Positions 37,048 through 46,614 are shown, counted from the first letter of the stretch. The stretch: DNA of 64,000 bases from Halanaerobium hydrogeniformans (GCF_000166415.1 NC_014654.1:2046001-2110000), one strand, 5' to 3'. Made by a program: numbers and translations. The notes: generated by a model not told the origin, from the sequence alone.

Positions 37048-37590
37048 TTAACTGTTTGTGTTCTCTATATCTTCAAAAACTTTTGTTCCGACAGTATTTC
37101 TCTGCCCCTGATATTTACCTCGATAAGGGTTTTGAGCAGAATTATCCATTTGAGCAAAAACTAACTGACAGATTCTTCGCTCTGCTTCTAATTTAATAGG
37201 TAAACGGTTTGCATTAAATAATTCAAGTGTTATTTGGCCTTCAAAACCGGGGTCGACCCAACCAGCATTCTGAATAAAAAGTCCCATTCTACCAATAGAA
37301 CTTCTACCTTCAACAAAAGCTGTTAGATTATCAGGCAGTTTAATATATTCTTTAGTTGTAGCTAATAAAAAAGAATGGGGAGGAATAATTATTTCTTTCC
37401 CCCTTACTTCTTCATAGCCAACTTCCTCAGTTAAGGTCATTAAAGGAAGACTATTTTCGTTGACTTTTAAAAAATCATTACCCAACCTCATATCTACAGA
37501 AGCCGGTTGGATCTGTATACTATCTACTGGATCAATTACTAAAGTTTTTTCTTTTATCATCTTCTTAATTGTCTTATCTGATAAAATCAT
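37048..37590 (-). CDS. dcd: dCTP deaminase
   Basis: This enzyme deaminates dCTP towards dUTP/dUMP for thymidylate synthesis. The 180-residue protein has IQPASVDMRLGN, the catalytic-region VEGRSSIGRMGLFIQNAGWV and QITLELFN. I start at the ATG giving MILSDKTI; the in-frame ATG five codons earlier is part of the GAGGAG ribosome-binding region. Whether it is the monofunctional or the bifunctional dUMP-forming type cannot be told by eye. Confidence 0.94.
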   Translation of the reverse strand: MILSDKTIKKMIKEKTLVIDPVDSIQIQPASVDMRLGNDFLKVNENSLPLMTLTEEVGYEEVRGKEIIIPPHSFLLATTKEYIKLPDNLTAFVEGRSSIGRMGLFIQNAGWVDPGFEGQITLELFNANRLPIKLEAERRICQLVFAQMDNSAQNPYRGKYQGQRNTVGTKVFEDIENTNS

Positions 37591-37627
37591 CTTTTTTCTC
37601 CTCATATTTTATTTTAAAGCTAAAAAG

Positions 37628-39229
37628 TTAATTGTTATAAATTAAAAACTTCCATACCTCTGGCAAATAATTAATTAAATCACCTGATTTAAGTCCAAAA
37701 TCACTTTTGTCTAAAGAAGCTATCTCTCCAGCTTTGCCATGGACATAAGTTGCTAAAGCTGCTGCTTTAAAAATATTCATTTCCTGCCCGATCAATGCAG
37801 ATACGATCCCGGTCAAAATATCACCACTACCAGCAGTTGCCATTCCATTTGTTCCAGTATTATTAAGATAAACTCTTCCATCTGGAGCAGCTATCACGGT
37901 TAATGCTCCTTTTAGAATAAGATTAACTTTATATTTAAGAGCAAATTCTTTTGCTATATCAATTTTATTTTTATTTATTTCTGTTGCTGGAAGATCTATT
38001 AATCTTGCCATCTCTCCGGGGTGTGGTGTCAATAATATTTCTCCACTATAATTTTTTAACAACTTTAAATCAGAAATTGAATTAAGAGCATCTGCATCCA
38101 GAACCAGAGGTATATTTAAATTTTGCAGTATTTCTTTTAGCACCATTTGGGTTGCCTTATTTAAACCTAACCCCGGTCCAACTGCTAAAAGATCAACTTT
38201 TTTAGCAAATTCAATTATAGGTTTAACTGATTTTTCAGAAATAATTCCATTTTTAGAAGGTAGATCTTTGCTTAAAACCTCTCTTAGCTCTACACTCAAC
38301 TCCTTTTGTATTTCCTCTGGCAAAAGTAGATAAACAAGCCCTGAGCCACTTCTTAAAGCAGCATCAGCAGTTAATAGTGCTGCACCATCCATACCACATG
38401 AACCTGCTAAAATTGCAATTTTGCCGAATGTACCTTTATGTCCATCTCTTTTTCTATGCGGAAGAAATTCTTTAGCTTTTTTTTCAGTGATTAACTGCAA
38501 GCCATCAGCATTTTTAGCTAATATAGCCTGCTTTATACCAATATCAATAATTTTAACTTCTCCAGTATAATCAACCCCAGGGAAAATAAGCAATCCTCTT
38601 TTATAAGCAGCCATTACTGCTGTGTAATCTGCTTTAACTGCTTTACCTAAAACTGAACCTGTTAAACCATTGATACCTGATGGAATATCTACCGCTAATA
38701 CTTTTGTGTTTTTTTGCTTTAAATCATTAATTAAAGCGATAATTTCTCCGACATTGCCTCTGACCTCACCTTTGATTCCGGTTCCTAATAAGGCATCAAT
38801 AATAAGATCACTTTTTATTATTTTTTCTTCGATAGTTTTTTTATTTAAATTATTATATACATTACATTTAATATCATTATATAAAACTAATTCATGATTT
38901 TTTCTGTTAATGCCCTCAAGTTTATCTGCAGTTGTAGTTAAAATAATCTCCGGCTGATAGCCCCAATTTGCTAAAAATCTGGCTGCAGCCAGACCATCAC
39001 CACCATTATTACCTTTACCTACAAATATCAAAATTTTAATATTTTCTTTATCAAAATCTTCTATTCTCTTATAAAAATTGCCCTGGCAGAAAAAATATTC
39101 TTTAATAATTTGATCAGCCAATTCTGCTGTTCCACGAGCTGCTGCTTCCATTAATAAAATTTCTGGAAAACCAGCATCTATAGTTTCGTGATCTGATTTA
39201 GCCATTGCATTCGGGGTTAATATATGCAT
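37628..39229 (-). CDS. nnr: Bifunctional NAD(P)H-hydrate epimerase/dehydratase
   Basis: This 533-residue repair enzyme converts damaged NAD(P)H hydrates back to NAD(P)H. The N-terminal YjeF_N epimerase domain has FVGKGNNGGDGLAAARFL and IIDALLGTGIKGEV. The C-terminal ribokinase-like dehydratase domain has KIAILAGSCGMDGAALL, the LLTPHPGEMARL motif and the GMATAGSGDILTG site. It lies 2 bases after acpS, a common pairing in Firmicutes. No alr gene follows here, unlike in many relatives. Confidence 0.95.
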   Translation of the reverse strand: MHILTPNAMAKSDHETIDAGFPEILLMEAAARGTAELADQIIKEYFFCQGNFYKRIEDFDKENIKILIFVGKGNNGGDGLAAARFLANWGYQPEIILTTTADKLEGINRKNHELVLYNDIKCNVYNNLNKKTIEEKIIKSDLIIDALLGTGIKGEVRGNVGEIIALINDLKQKNTKVLAVDIPSGINGLTGSVLGKAVKADYTAVMAAYKRGLLIFPGVDYTGEVKIIDIGIKQAILAKNADGLQLITEKKAKEFLPHRKRDGHKGTFGKIAILAGSCGMDGAALLTADAALRSGSGLVYLLLPEEIQKELSVELREVLSKDLPSKNGIISEKSVKPIIEFAKKVDLLAVGPGLGLNKATQMVLKEILQNLNIPLVLDADALNSISDLKLLKNYSGEILLTPHPGEMARLIDLPATEINKNKIDIAKEFALKYKVNLILKGALTVIAAPDGRVYLNNTGTNGMATAGSGDILTGIVSALIGQEMNIFKAAALATYVHGKAGEIASLDKSDFGLKSGDLINYLPEVWKFLIYNN

Positions 39230-39231
39230 TT

Positions 39232-39612
39232 TTAAGCTCCTTCCAAGATTATTTGAGCAATACTGAACTCTTTTTCATGTGATATACTTAAAAAAATACT
39301 TTTCACATTCAAATTTTCAGCCTGTTCGGCTGTTTTATTATAAAGATTAACTTCAGGTTTACCCAAATCATTATTTATTATTTCTATATCCTGCCAGCTA
39401 TTATTACGCAGTCCAGTTCCCAAAGCCTTTAAAAAAGCTTCCTTAGCAGCAAAACGAGCAGCATAAGAGGCAGCATAATCAGAATGCTTACCGCAGTATT
39501 CGATCTCAGCAGCTAAATAAATTTTATTTAAGAATCGATCTCCATATTTATTTATTAGTTTCTCAATTCTTTGATTTTTTACAATATCAATTCCAGTTCC
39601 AATTATCATCAA
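39232..39612 (-). CDS. acpS: Holo-[acyl-carrier-protein] synthase
   Basis: AcpS transfers 4'-phosphopantetheine from CoA to acyl carrier protein. The 126-residue protein has the metal-binding GTGIDIV and the ARFAAKEAFLKALGTGLR motif, and a typical SISHEKEFSIA segment near the end. It is the first gene of the acpS-nnr-dcd-helicase run and is preceded by a promoter and a 24-bp perfect palindrome. Confidence 0.94.
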   Translation of the reverse strand: MMIIGTGIDIVKNQRIEKLINKYGDRFLNKIYLAAEIEYCGKHSDYAASYAARFAAKEAFLKALGTGLRNNSWQDIEIINNDLGKPEVNLYNKTAEQAENLNVKSIFLSISHEKEFSIAQIILEGA

Positions 39613-39639
39613 AAAACCTTCTTCCTTAACTAAACTATC

Positions 39640-39663
39640 TATTATTTAAGATCTTAAATAATA
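39640..39663. repeat. Perfect 24-bp palindrome in the acpS leader
   Basis: Positions 39640-39663 are identical to their reverse complement, with centre TTTAAGATCTTAAA. It lies between the acpS promoter and start codon and has no T run to make it a terminator. A dimeric repressor site or an mRNA hairpin is likely. Confidence 0.7.
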
Positions 39664-39676
39664 CTTTCTCTTTATA

Positions 39677-39705
39677 ATTATATTAAAATTAAGCTATAAA
39701 TGCAA
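39677..39705 (-). promoter_or_regulatory. Sigma-A-type promoter of the acpS operon
   Basis: TTGCAT, a 17-base spacer and TATAAT are seen on the minus strand, upstream of the palindrome. Confidence 0.7.
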
Positions 39706-39707
39706 AA

Positions 39708-39732
39708 TCCGGGCCATAGAAACTGACCCGGA
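39708..39732 (-). terminator. Terminator of the glmS operon
   Basis: A GC-rich inverted repeat TCCGGG...CCCGGA is followed on the minus strand by TTTT. It lies about 35 bases after the glmS stop. Confidence 0.85.
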
Positions 39733-39766
39733 GGCTTTTTTATTAGTAAATGATTTTAACTTTTAG

Positions 39767-41596
39767 TTATTCAACAGTAACACTTTTAGCAAGATTTCTC
39801 GGCTGATCTATATCCTTATCACATATTAAAGCAGTATAATAAGCCAATAACTGCAGCGGTATTATAGCTAACAACCCTGCAAAATATTGATTTAATTGTG
39901 GTAGTTCCAGAATATGATCTACACTTTCCTTTTCATAATTCTGTCCCTCCATTGTAATCAGAAATGTATCAGCACCTCTTGCTTTAACTTCTTTTAAATT
40001 GCTAAACAACTTATTGAAAATATCAGTTCTACTACCTAAAGCAACAACTGGAACTCCATCTTCAACCAAAGCTAGAGTACCGTGTTTTAGTTCACCGGCC
40101 GGATATGCTTCAGCATGAATATATGAAATTTCTTTTAATTTCAAAGCTCCTTCAAGTGCTAAAGTATAATCTGTGTTTCTGCCGATAAAAAAGATGTGTT
40201 TTTGCTCAGCATATGATTCAGCAATATTTTTTATTTTAGCTTCACTTTGATTGATCATCTGTCTGCTCAACTCTGGAAGCCTAATCAAATCATCAGTAAA
40301 TTTTTTTACAAGTTCTTCCTCAATATCAGCTCTCTGACTCATTCCATCTACAGCAAGCATATAAAAAGCTGCAACCATATTGGTATAAGCTTTTGTTGAA
40401 GCGACAGCTATTTCTGGACCAGCATTCAAATAAAGCACCATGTCTGCCTCTCTTGCAATACTACTATCTCTACAGTTTACAAAGGCTAAAACTTCTGCAC
40501 CTTTAGCTTTGGCCAGGCGTAAAGCTGCAAGAGTGTCTGCAGTTTCTCCTGACTGACTAACTACTATCATTAATGTATTCTCATTGACCAAAGGGTTACG
40601 ATAACGATATTCACTGGCAACCTCTACTTCAACCGGTAATTTTAGCATATCTTCCAGCAGATATTTAGCTAAATAACCAGAATGATAAGCAGTTCCACAT
40701 GCTACGACATGGATTTTATCATAATTGCTAAGCCAATTGGATTCTAAACCACTTTCACTTAAGTCCAATTTGCCATTTTGCAGGCGATCCTTTAATAACC
40801 ATTTTAAAGACTCTGGCTGTTCATTAATTTCTTTTAACATAAAATGGTCATAGCCCTGCTTTTCTGCCATTTCTGAACTCCAATTAATCTTGGTACTGTT
40901 TTTATCAGCAATTAAACTTCCACTAAAAGAATATATTTCAACTTTATCCTTTCTAATATCAGCCATCTCTTCATTTTCCAGAATATAAAAATCATCAGTG
41001 TAATCAAGATAAGCCGGGATATCAGAGGCTAAAAAGTTTTCATTTTTACCAAGTCCAACAATTAGTGGACTATCTTTACGAACTGCGATTATTCTATCAT
41101 TTTCAGTTTTGGACATAACAGCCATTGCAAATGAACCTTCAAGTTTAGTAATCGCTTTATTTACAGCAGTTCTAAGATCACCATTATAATACTTAGAAAT
41201 CAAATGAGCTGCAACTTCTGTATCAGTATCAGAAGTAAATTCCATACCATCAGCAACTAAGCTTTCTTTTAATTCACTAAAATTTTCAATAATTCCATTG
41301 TGGACAAGAACAATTTCGTCAACAGAATCTGTATGAGGATGAGAATTCCTGTCAGATGGTTTGCCATGGGTTGCCCATCTAGTATGTCCTATCCCTGTAA
41401 ATCCACTAAAAATCTCTTTTTCTGCAGCCATATTGAGCTCATTTAATTTACCCTGTTTTTTAACAAGCTTTATCCCTTCTTCTTCCTGTATCGCTATTCC
41501 AGCTGAGTCATAACCACGGTATTCCAATTTTTTTAAACCAGAAAGAAGTATAGGAGCAGCTTTCTTATCTCCAATATATCCAACAATTCCACACAT
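39767..41596 (-). CDS. glmS: Glutamine-fructose-6-phosphate aminotransferase
   Basis: GlmS makes glucosamine-6-phosphate for peptidoglycan precursors. The 609-residue protein begins MCGIVGYIG with nucleophile Cys2, has the RWATHGKPS glutaminase motif, and two SIS sugar-isomerase domains (CGTAYHSGYLAKY, VVSQSGETADTLAAL). It ends in the family-typical DQPRNLAKSVTVE. It is controlled by the self-cleaving ribozyme in its leader. Confidence 0.98.
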   Translation of the reverse strand: MCGIVGYIGDKKAAPILLSGLKKLEYRGYDSAGIAIQEEEGIKLVKKQGKLNELNMAAEKEIFSGFTGIGHTRWATHGKPSDRNSHPHTDSVDEIVLVHNGIIENFSELKESLVADGMEFTSDTDTEVAAHLISKYYNGDLRTAVNKAITKLEGSFAMAVMSKTENDRIIAVRKDSPLIVGLGKNENFLASDIPAYLDYTDDFYILENEEMADIRKDKVEIYSFSGSLIADKNSTKINWSSEMAEKQGYDHFMLKEINEQPESLKWLLKDRLQNGKLDLSESGLESNWLSNYDKIHVVACGTAYHSGYLAKYLLEDMLKLPVEVEVASEYRYRNPLVNENTLMIVVSQSGETADTLAALRLAKAKGAEVLAFVNCRDSSIAREADMVLYLNAGPEIAVASTKAYTNMVAAFYMLAVDGMSQRADIEEELVKKFTDDLIRLPELSRQMINQSEAKIKNIAESYAEQKHIFFIGRNTDYTLALEGALKLKEISYIHAEAYPAGELKHGTLALVEDGVPVVALGSRTDIFNKLFSNLKEVKARGADTFLITMEGQNYEKESVDHILELPQLNQYFAGLLAIIPLQLLAYYTALICDKDIDQPRNLAKSVTVE

Positions 41597-41663
41597 ATAT
41601 ATTGACCTCCATTTTATTTGCGCTTTATTTTATACTATTTACAAATTTAAATTTCAGCTGCTA

Positions 41664-41815
41664 ATTATCTTCTCTGTCTCGGCAGTTACCCACCAATTTT
41701 AAAAGATAATATTTAGGTAGAACAGCTACAACCTGAGAGCATCCGCCGAAAAATCGATAACTCTCTCCCTCGTCAACCTAATTTGATATCTTTATAATTA
41801 GGTTCTGGCGCTTTC
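41664..41815 (-). ncRNA. glmS ribozyme (glucosamine-6-phosphate riboswitch)
   Basis: The transcript reads AAAGCGCCAGAAC, then a P1 strand pair (CCTAATT/AATTAGG), GTTGACGAGG, GTTATCGATTTTTCGGCGGA, a P3 hairpin and a P4 stem (ATTATCTT/AAGATAAT) enclosing AACTGCCGAGACAGAG. These are the conserved core segments of the glmS ribozyme. Cleavage is expected just before GCGCC, between 41812 and 41811. Glucosamine-6-phosphate would trigger cleavage and mRNA decay. The rest of this 345-base gap holds the glmM terminator and a ribosome-binding site for glmS. Confidence 0.95.
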
Positions 41816-41890
41816 AACCGAATCTAATTATTCTCACCTCCCTCTTTAAATTAATTTCTGCGACTTAAAATAACAACAATTACCAAATAT

Positions 41891-41939
41891 AATAATAAGC
41901 TAAAAAGCCATAAAAAGCAAATTTTAGCTCTTATTATTA
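41891..41939 (-). terminator. Hairpin after glmM
   Basis: A long AT-rich inverted repeat (AATAATAAGCTAAAA / TTTTAGC..TTATTATT) begins directly after the glmM stop. Termination is plausible, so glmS may have its own promoter; only weak candidates were seen there. Confidence 0.55.
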
Positions 41940-41941
41940 TT

Positions 41942-43303
41942 TTAATTTAGCTCTTTAGAAATAATATCACTTAATATTTCTTCCCATTTTCTCAATAATA
42001 CTTCATCTTTTCCTTCCAGCATTACTCTAATAAGGGGTTCTGTACCAGAAGCTCTTACAAAAACCCTACCATTATTTGCTATTTCTGCTTTAGCCTCATT
42101 AATTTTTTTCTTAATTTCCTGATTCTCCTCCCAATTATCTTTATCTTTGACTTTTATATTGGCAAGAATTTGTGGCCAGTAGTTCATTATTGATTTTAGT
42201 TCACTTAAAGTTTTATTTTCTTTAAGCATGATCTCTGCGATTTTAACAGCTGTTAAAATACCATCACCTGTGGTGTTATAATCGCCAAAAATAATATGCC
42301 CAGATTTTTCTCCGCCAAGCTGATAATTGTTTTTAAGCATTTCAGCCAAGACATAGCGATCACCATTTTTTACTATTTTTACTTGACCTTCCAAATCTGC
42401 AAGACTTTCCTGTAAAGCTAAATTACTATACCTTGTGGTGACAATAGTATTTTCATTTAAATTATCCTGAGAAATCATATAACGGGCAGCTATTGCCATA
42501 ATATTATCTCCCTCAACAATTTCACCTTTTTCATCAACTAAAATAACCCTATCTGCATCCCCATCATGAGCAATTCCCAGGTCAGCAGCTTGATTTATAA
42601 CTTCTTGAGCAATTATTTCTGGCTTAGTTGAGCCACAATTAACATTTATAACCTCTCCATCAGGATGATTGTTCATCACAATCACTTCTGCACCTAAAGT
42701 TTTAAAAACTTCTGGTGAAGCTTGATAAGCTGCTCCATTAGCACAATCTATAACAATTTTTAGTGAAGAAAAATCCTCATCAGTTATATTAATAATAAAA
42801 TCTATATATTGATCGATCCAATCATATTTTTCTTCTATCAAGCCAATCTTATTATCAATGGGATAAGGTAATTCCTGAGAGTAATCATTAAAATATAATT
42901 TTTCTATTGCCAACTCATCTGCATCTGTTAATTTAATTCCATTTTCATCAAAAAACTTAATTCCATTATCAGCTGTAGGATTATGTGAAGCAGATATCAT
43001 AATTCCTCCATTTACTTCCATCTCTCTGCTCAAATAACAAACTCCAGGGGTAGGTATGATTCCTAACCTATAAACATTTATTCCAACTGATGTTAAACCT
43101 GCCATTAAAGCAGCTTCTAACATATCCCCCGATAATCTGGTATCTTTACCTATAATAATAGTTGGTTTTTCAATCCCACTATTTTTAGTAATATAATAAC
43201 CACCTATTCTAGCAATCTTATAAGCTAAATCACCTTTAAGTTCATGATTTGCTACTCCTCTTAATCCATCAGTACCGAATAACTTCTTATCCAAACTCTT
43301 CAC
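41942..43303 (-). CDS. glmM: Phosphoglucosamine mutase
   Basis: GlmM converts glucosamine-6-phosphate to glucosamine-1-phosphate for UDP-GlcNAc synthesis. The 453-residue protein has the N-terminal [12 protein letters not shown], the catalytic phosphoserine loop [16 protein letters not shown], the metal-binding DGDADR and the sugar loop GGEKSGHI. The phosphate-binding [12 protein letters not shown] is near the end. It follows cdaA and cdaR, the usual arrangement linking c-di-AMP to wall synthesis. Confidence 0.97.
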   Translation of the reverse strand: MKSLDKKLFGTDGLRGVANHELKGDLAYKIARIGGYYITKNSGIEKPTIIIGKDTRLSGDMLEAALMAGLTSVGINVYRLGIIPTPGVCYLSREMEVNGGIMISASHNPTADNGIKFFDENGIKLTDADELAIEKLYFNDYSQELPYPIDNKIGLIEEKYDWIDQYIDFIINITDEDFSSLKIVIDCANGAAYQASPEVFKTLGAEVIVMNNHPDGEVINVNCGSTKPEIIAQEVINQAADLGIAHDGDADRVILVDEKGEIVEGDNIMAIAARYMISQDNLNENTIVTTRYSNLALQESLADLEGQVKIVKNGDRYVLAEMLKNNYQLGGEKSGHIIFGDYNTTGDGILTAVKIAEIMLKENKTLSELKSIMNYWPQILANIKVKDKDNWEENQEIKKKINEAKAEIANNGRVFVRASGTEPLIRVMLEGKDEVLLRKWEEILSDIISKELN

Positions 43304-43337
43304 CCCAATATTTATAATATATTTATATTAAATCGAT

Positions 43338-43730
43338 TCAATCATTATTTCTTTCTCTAACCTTTACAATAATATAACCTGGATCAGTTCCCATTAGCCT
43401 GGTTCCAGATGGTAAGTTCACTTCAATTATCTTTAAATTGTCTCCAGGATCAACATCACTCAAATCCACAAATGCTCTGATATCATCCTTACTGACACTG
43501 GTAAAATAAGAGATATAATCAAGTCTGACCACTACACGATTACTGGATAATGATTCGATTTCATAATCTGGTGGTAGGTTTCTTGTTTCAATATTGATTA
43601 AAAATGAAGCTGCCTGTTCTTCTCCTAAATTAAAAATATTACTTGTTTGATCACTTGCATAAGTCCATAATAAAACTGCAATAAAAAAAGCCAGTATTAA
43701 TTTTTTGTGATTTTCGCTAAGAGAAAACAT
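43338..43730 (-). CDS. Short CdaR/YbbR-domain protein
   Basis: This 130-residue protein has one N-terminal membrane segment (LILAFFIAVLLWTYAS, residues about 11-26) and a single YbbR-like extracellular domain. CdaR regulators of the diadenylate cyclase usually carry three or four such repeats (about 400-480 residues in Bacillus), so this is a minimal form. It starts directly after cdaA and precedes glmM. It is not obviously frameshifted; no further YbbR repeats are seen before glmM. Confidence 0.8.
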   Translation of the reverse strand: MFSLSENHKKLILAFFIAVLLWTYASDQTSNIFNLGEEQAASFLINIETRNLPPDYEIESLSSNRVVVRLDYISYFTSVSKDDIRAFVDLSDVDPGDNLKIIEVNLPSGTRLMGTDPGYIIVKVRERNND

Positions 43731-44516
43731 TTAGATATGCCTCCTCATAAAAGATTTTTCTTTTGATTTTTCAAAACTAGCAGCTAAGTTTTCTCTGAGC
43801 TCACCTTCATCTAAATCACGTCTCAGTTTGCCATCTTCTGCCATCGAAATAACTCCACTTTCTTCTGAAACCACTAAAGCAATTGAATCTGATTCTTCAG
43901 TAATCCCAATTGCTGCTCTGTGTCTAGTCCCTAAGCGTGGATTAATATCAGACCGGGTAGACAAATTCAAAAAACAGCTAGCAGCCTGCATTCTTCCATT
44001 TTCAATTATAACTGCTCCATCATGTAATGGAGAAGCATGTTGAAAAATACTAATTATTAACTGTTTGCTAATTTTAGAATTTAGCTCAATTCCAGTTTCT
44101 ATGTAATTTTTCAAACCAACTCGCCTGGAAATAACTATTAAAGCACCGGTTTTATTTTTTGCAAGATCTGTAACTGCAGATATAATATCATTAATCTCCT
44201 TTGGCCCCCAGTTTTGCCAAAAATGTTCTTTTAAAAATCCACCCCTACCTATTTGTTCTAATGCCCTTCTTAATTCAGGCTGAAAAACAATTGGTAAAGC
44301 TACCAGCACAATTGTTAAAAAACTATCTAAAAACCAGTTAACTGTATTTAGTTCTAAAAGTTGAGAAAGCAAAGCCACAGCAAATATCAAAATTAAACCT
44401 TTTATCAGCTGTACTGCTCTTGTTCCAGATATAATATTTAATAAATAATATATAATAAATGCGATAATAAAAATATCGAGTAAACTTGTTAAAATTCTCC
44501 AGGTCAATTTTATCAC
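43731..44516 (-). CDS. cdaA: Diadenylate cyclase CdaA
   Basis: This 261-residue membrane enzyme makes the second messenger c-di-AMP from two ATP. It has three N-terminal membrane segments and a DAC domain with the catalytic DGAVII motif and the RHRAAIG motif. It leads the cdaA-cdaR-glmM operon, and c-di-AMP typically controls potassium and osmolyte transport. That would matter for a salt-adapted organism, but the window holds no direct target. Confidence 0.95.
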   Translation of the reverse strand: MIKLTWRILTSLLDIFIIAFIIYYLLNIISGTRAVQLIKGLILIFAVALLSQLLELNTVNWFLDSFLTIVLVALPIVFQPELRRALEQIGRGGFLKEHFWQNWGPKEINDIISAVTDLAKNKTGALIVISRRVGLKNYIETGIELNSKISKQLIISIFQHASPLHDGAVIIENGRMQAASCFLNLSTRSDINPRLGTRHRAAIGITEESDSIALVVSEESGVISMAEDGKLRRDLDEGELRENLAASFEKSKEKSFMRRHI

Positions 44517-44686
44517 CTCTAAATTAAATATTCGTCAAAAAGGGGTTATAAACCTGCTTTATCTTTTAGATTTATTTTTATTAATCAAAATTTAAAATAA
44601 ATCTATACTTTTTTAAATAATTATTACCTGGATTTTAAAGGATAATCATTTAAGAAATAGAAATAAAACTTATGAGGTGATCTATT

Positions 44687-45409
44687 TTGGCTAATAACTT
44701 ATTTAAAGATAAAAGAATCAATTATAAAGATTTCTTAATCATACTTAGCAGCTGGTATTTTATTGTTTTCAGCAATTATTTTTTAAAAGAAAAAGAATTC
44801 GCTTCTCTTTTATATATTAATGAATTTTTGGGCTTTATCTTAACTACCCTTGGTTATATGTTATTTTTCTTTTTAATTTATATTTATTTTCAAATGCTTT
44901 ATGATTTACCCTTAAAAGATTTAGGGTTTAAATTAGATTTTAAAAAGCTTAATTTAAAAACTCTGTTTCCTGCACTAATCCTGCTTATATTTGGAGTAAT
45001 TTTAATCAATGTTAGTGCAGCTAAAATTAACCCTTTAAATTTCAAACCCCTTTATATAATTAATGACTTTGCTGTTATTATTAGAGCTTTACCTGTTTTA
45101 GCCGCTATATTTTTAGCTGCATTTTTTCAGGCTGTTGCTTTACAATTTTTATTTAATAAAATTATTTTTTCAATATTTATTTTATATCTTCCCAGCTTTT
45201 TAGCTTCAATATTTACCGCATTATTTGCAGCAATAATACTTTTACAGTTTGAGCCAGGATTTATATTGATGATTTTTATATCAGTAATTATAAGTAATTA
45301 TCTTTATCTCAAAAGTGACTATAACCTTCTCGGAGCAACAATATTTTATGCCTCATTTTTAACACTATATATTAGCTTTATTTATGGTTTTAATTTTTTA
45401 GCTTTTTAA
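44687..45409 (+). CDS. Small polytopic membrane protein, possibly degenerate CPBP-like
   Basis: This 240-residue protein starts at TTG, about 9 bases after GAGGTG, and has roughly six to seven hydrophobic helices with many Phe, Leu and Ile. Its overall layout resembles CPBP (CAAX protease-like) membrane proteins. The EExxxR and FxxxH/HxxxN-type catalytic residues are absent, with only polar-poor sequence (AAFFQAVALQFLF) where a motif might be. Function is unknown. It is divergent from cdaA and has its own terminator. Confidence 0.65.
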   Translation: MANNLFKDKRINYKDFLIILSSWYFIVFSNYFLKEKEFASLLYINEFLGFILTTLGYMLFFFLIYIYFQMLYDLPLKDLGFKLDFKKLNLKTLFPALILLIFGVILINVSAAKINPLNFKPLYIINDFAVIIRALPVLAAIFLAAFFQAVALQFLFNKIIFSIFILYLPSFLASIFTALFAAIILLQFEPGFILMIFISVIISNYLYLKSDYNLLGATIFYASFLTLYISFIYGFNFLAF

Positions 45410-45414
45410 TTTAT

Positions 45415-45443
45415 AAAAGCCGACCAATTTTTGGTCGGCTTTT
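45415..45443 (+). terminator. Strong terminator after the 240-residue membrane protein
   Basis: A perfect 13-bp stem AAAAGCCGACCAA with a 3-base loop is followed by T residues. It begins just after the stop codon and could act in both directions, also serving the AmmeMemoRadiSam operon. Confidence 0.9.
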
Positions 45444-45621
45444 AGATCAAAAATTTACTTTCTTCCTGAATTTTAAAACCATCTTCAACTTTTTTAAATA
45501 CATAACCATGAGCTTATATTATATAACTTAACAACAGTAAAGCAACTTCTATTAAAGTTGTCAAAGATGGGTTTAAGCCTTATATTAAGATATTTTAAAG
45601 CTATTATTCTCGTAAATATTT

Positions 45622-46614
45622 TTATTCAAATTTTCCATATATTTTACTTCCACAATTTTTACAAAATCCCTGATCATAATTTTTAATTACCCCATAACCA
45701 CTCCGAGTAATTAATTTTTCTCCACATTGAAAACAATAGGTGTCTCTGGTATTTTTTATATTGGCATTTCCCAAATACACATTTTTTAAATCCTTTTTAG
45801 CAAGCTGATATGCTTCTTCCATCAAGCTTAAATCAGTTGCTGGATTATCTAATTTATATGATGGATAGTATCTACTTAAATGGAGAGGAATCTCTTGATT
45901 AAGTTCTGCTATAAATTTAAAGATTTTTTCCAGTTCAGTTAAATCATCATTTAAATCGCTTATAACAAGAGTTGTAATTTCCAGGTGTATTTGATCAGCT
46001 AGATGCTTTATTGTTCTTTTTACAGCATCTAAACCTCCCTGACAGTGCTTTTCATAAAATTCATTGTTAAAAGATTTTAAATCAATATTGGCAGCATCTA
46101 AAAATGGTGTTAACTCTTTTAAAGCTTCTTCCTCAATAAAGCCATTACTCACCAAAATATTTTTTATTCCTTTTTGAGAGGCAAGCTTTGCAGTATCCAA
46201 CATATACTCATAAAAAACTATTGGTTCTGAATAAGTGTATGCTATTAAGTCAAGTCCTTTTTTTCGAGTACTATTAACAATTTCTTGAGGAGAATAGTCA
46301 TTCAGAGCTGGTTTTTGCTGACTAATCTGCCAGTTTTGACAGTAAATACAGCTCATATTACAGCCATAACTGCCAATAGAAAATACATTTTTAGCCGGAT
46401 AAAAATGATATAAAGGCTTTTTTTCAATTGGATCTATACCTAAAGCAGAAACTTTTCCATAATTTAAACTTTTTAGTTTACCATTAATATTTTTTCTAAC
46501 CTGGCAAATTCCTATTTTGTTTTCTTTAATTATACAGTGGTGAGGACAGAGTTCACATTTAAGCTGCTTGTCCTTATAAACACTATAATATTTAGCTTCA
46601 TGATATTCAGTCAT
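45622..46614 (-). CDS. amrS: AmmeMemoRadiSam system radical SAM enzyme
   Basis: This 330-residue radical SAM protein has the CxxxCxxC cluster motif at Cys85, Cys89 and Cys92. An N-terminal cysteine set (Cys20, 23, 27, 37) and a C-terminal zinc-ribbon-like pair (CFQCG, CKNCG) are also present, all family features. The reaction of the system is unknown. It overlaps the AMMECR1-like gene by 8 bases and ends the operon. Confidence 0.9.
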   Translation of the reverse strand: MTEYHEAKYYSVYKDKQLKCELCPHHCIIKENKIGICQVRKNINGKLKSLNYGKVSALGIDPIEKKPLYHFYPAKNVFSIGSYGCNMSCIYCQNWQISQQKPALNDYSPQEIVNSTRKKGLDLIAYTYSEPIVFYEYMLDTAKLASQKGIKNILVSNGFIEEEALKELTPFLDAANIDLKSFNNEFYEKHCQGGLDAVKRTIKHLADQIHLEITTLVISDLNDDLTELEKIFKFIAELNQEIPLHLSRYYPSYKLDNPATDLSLMEEAYQLAKKDLKNVYLGNANIKNTRDTYCFQCGEKLITRSGYGVIKNYDQGFCKNCGSKIYGKFE

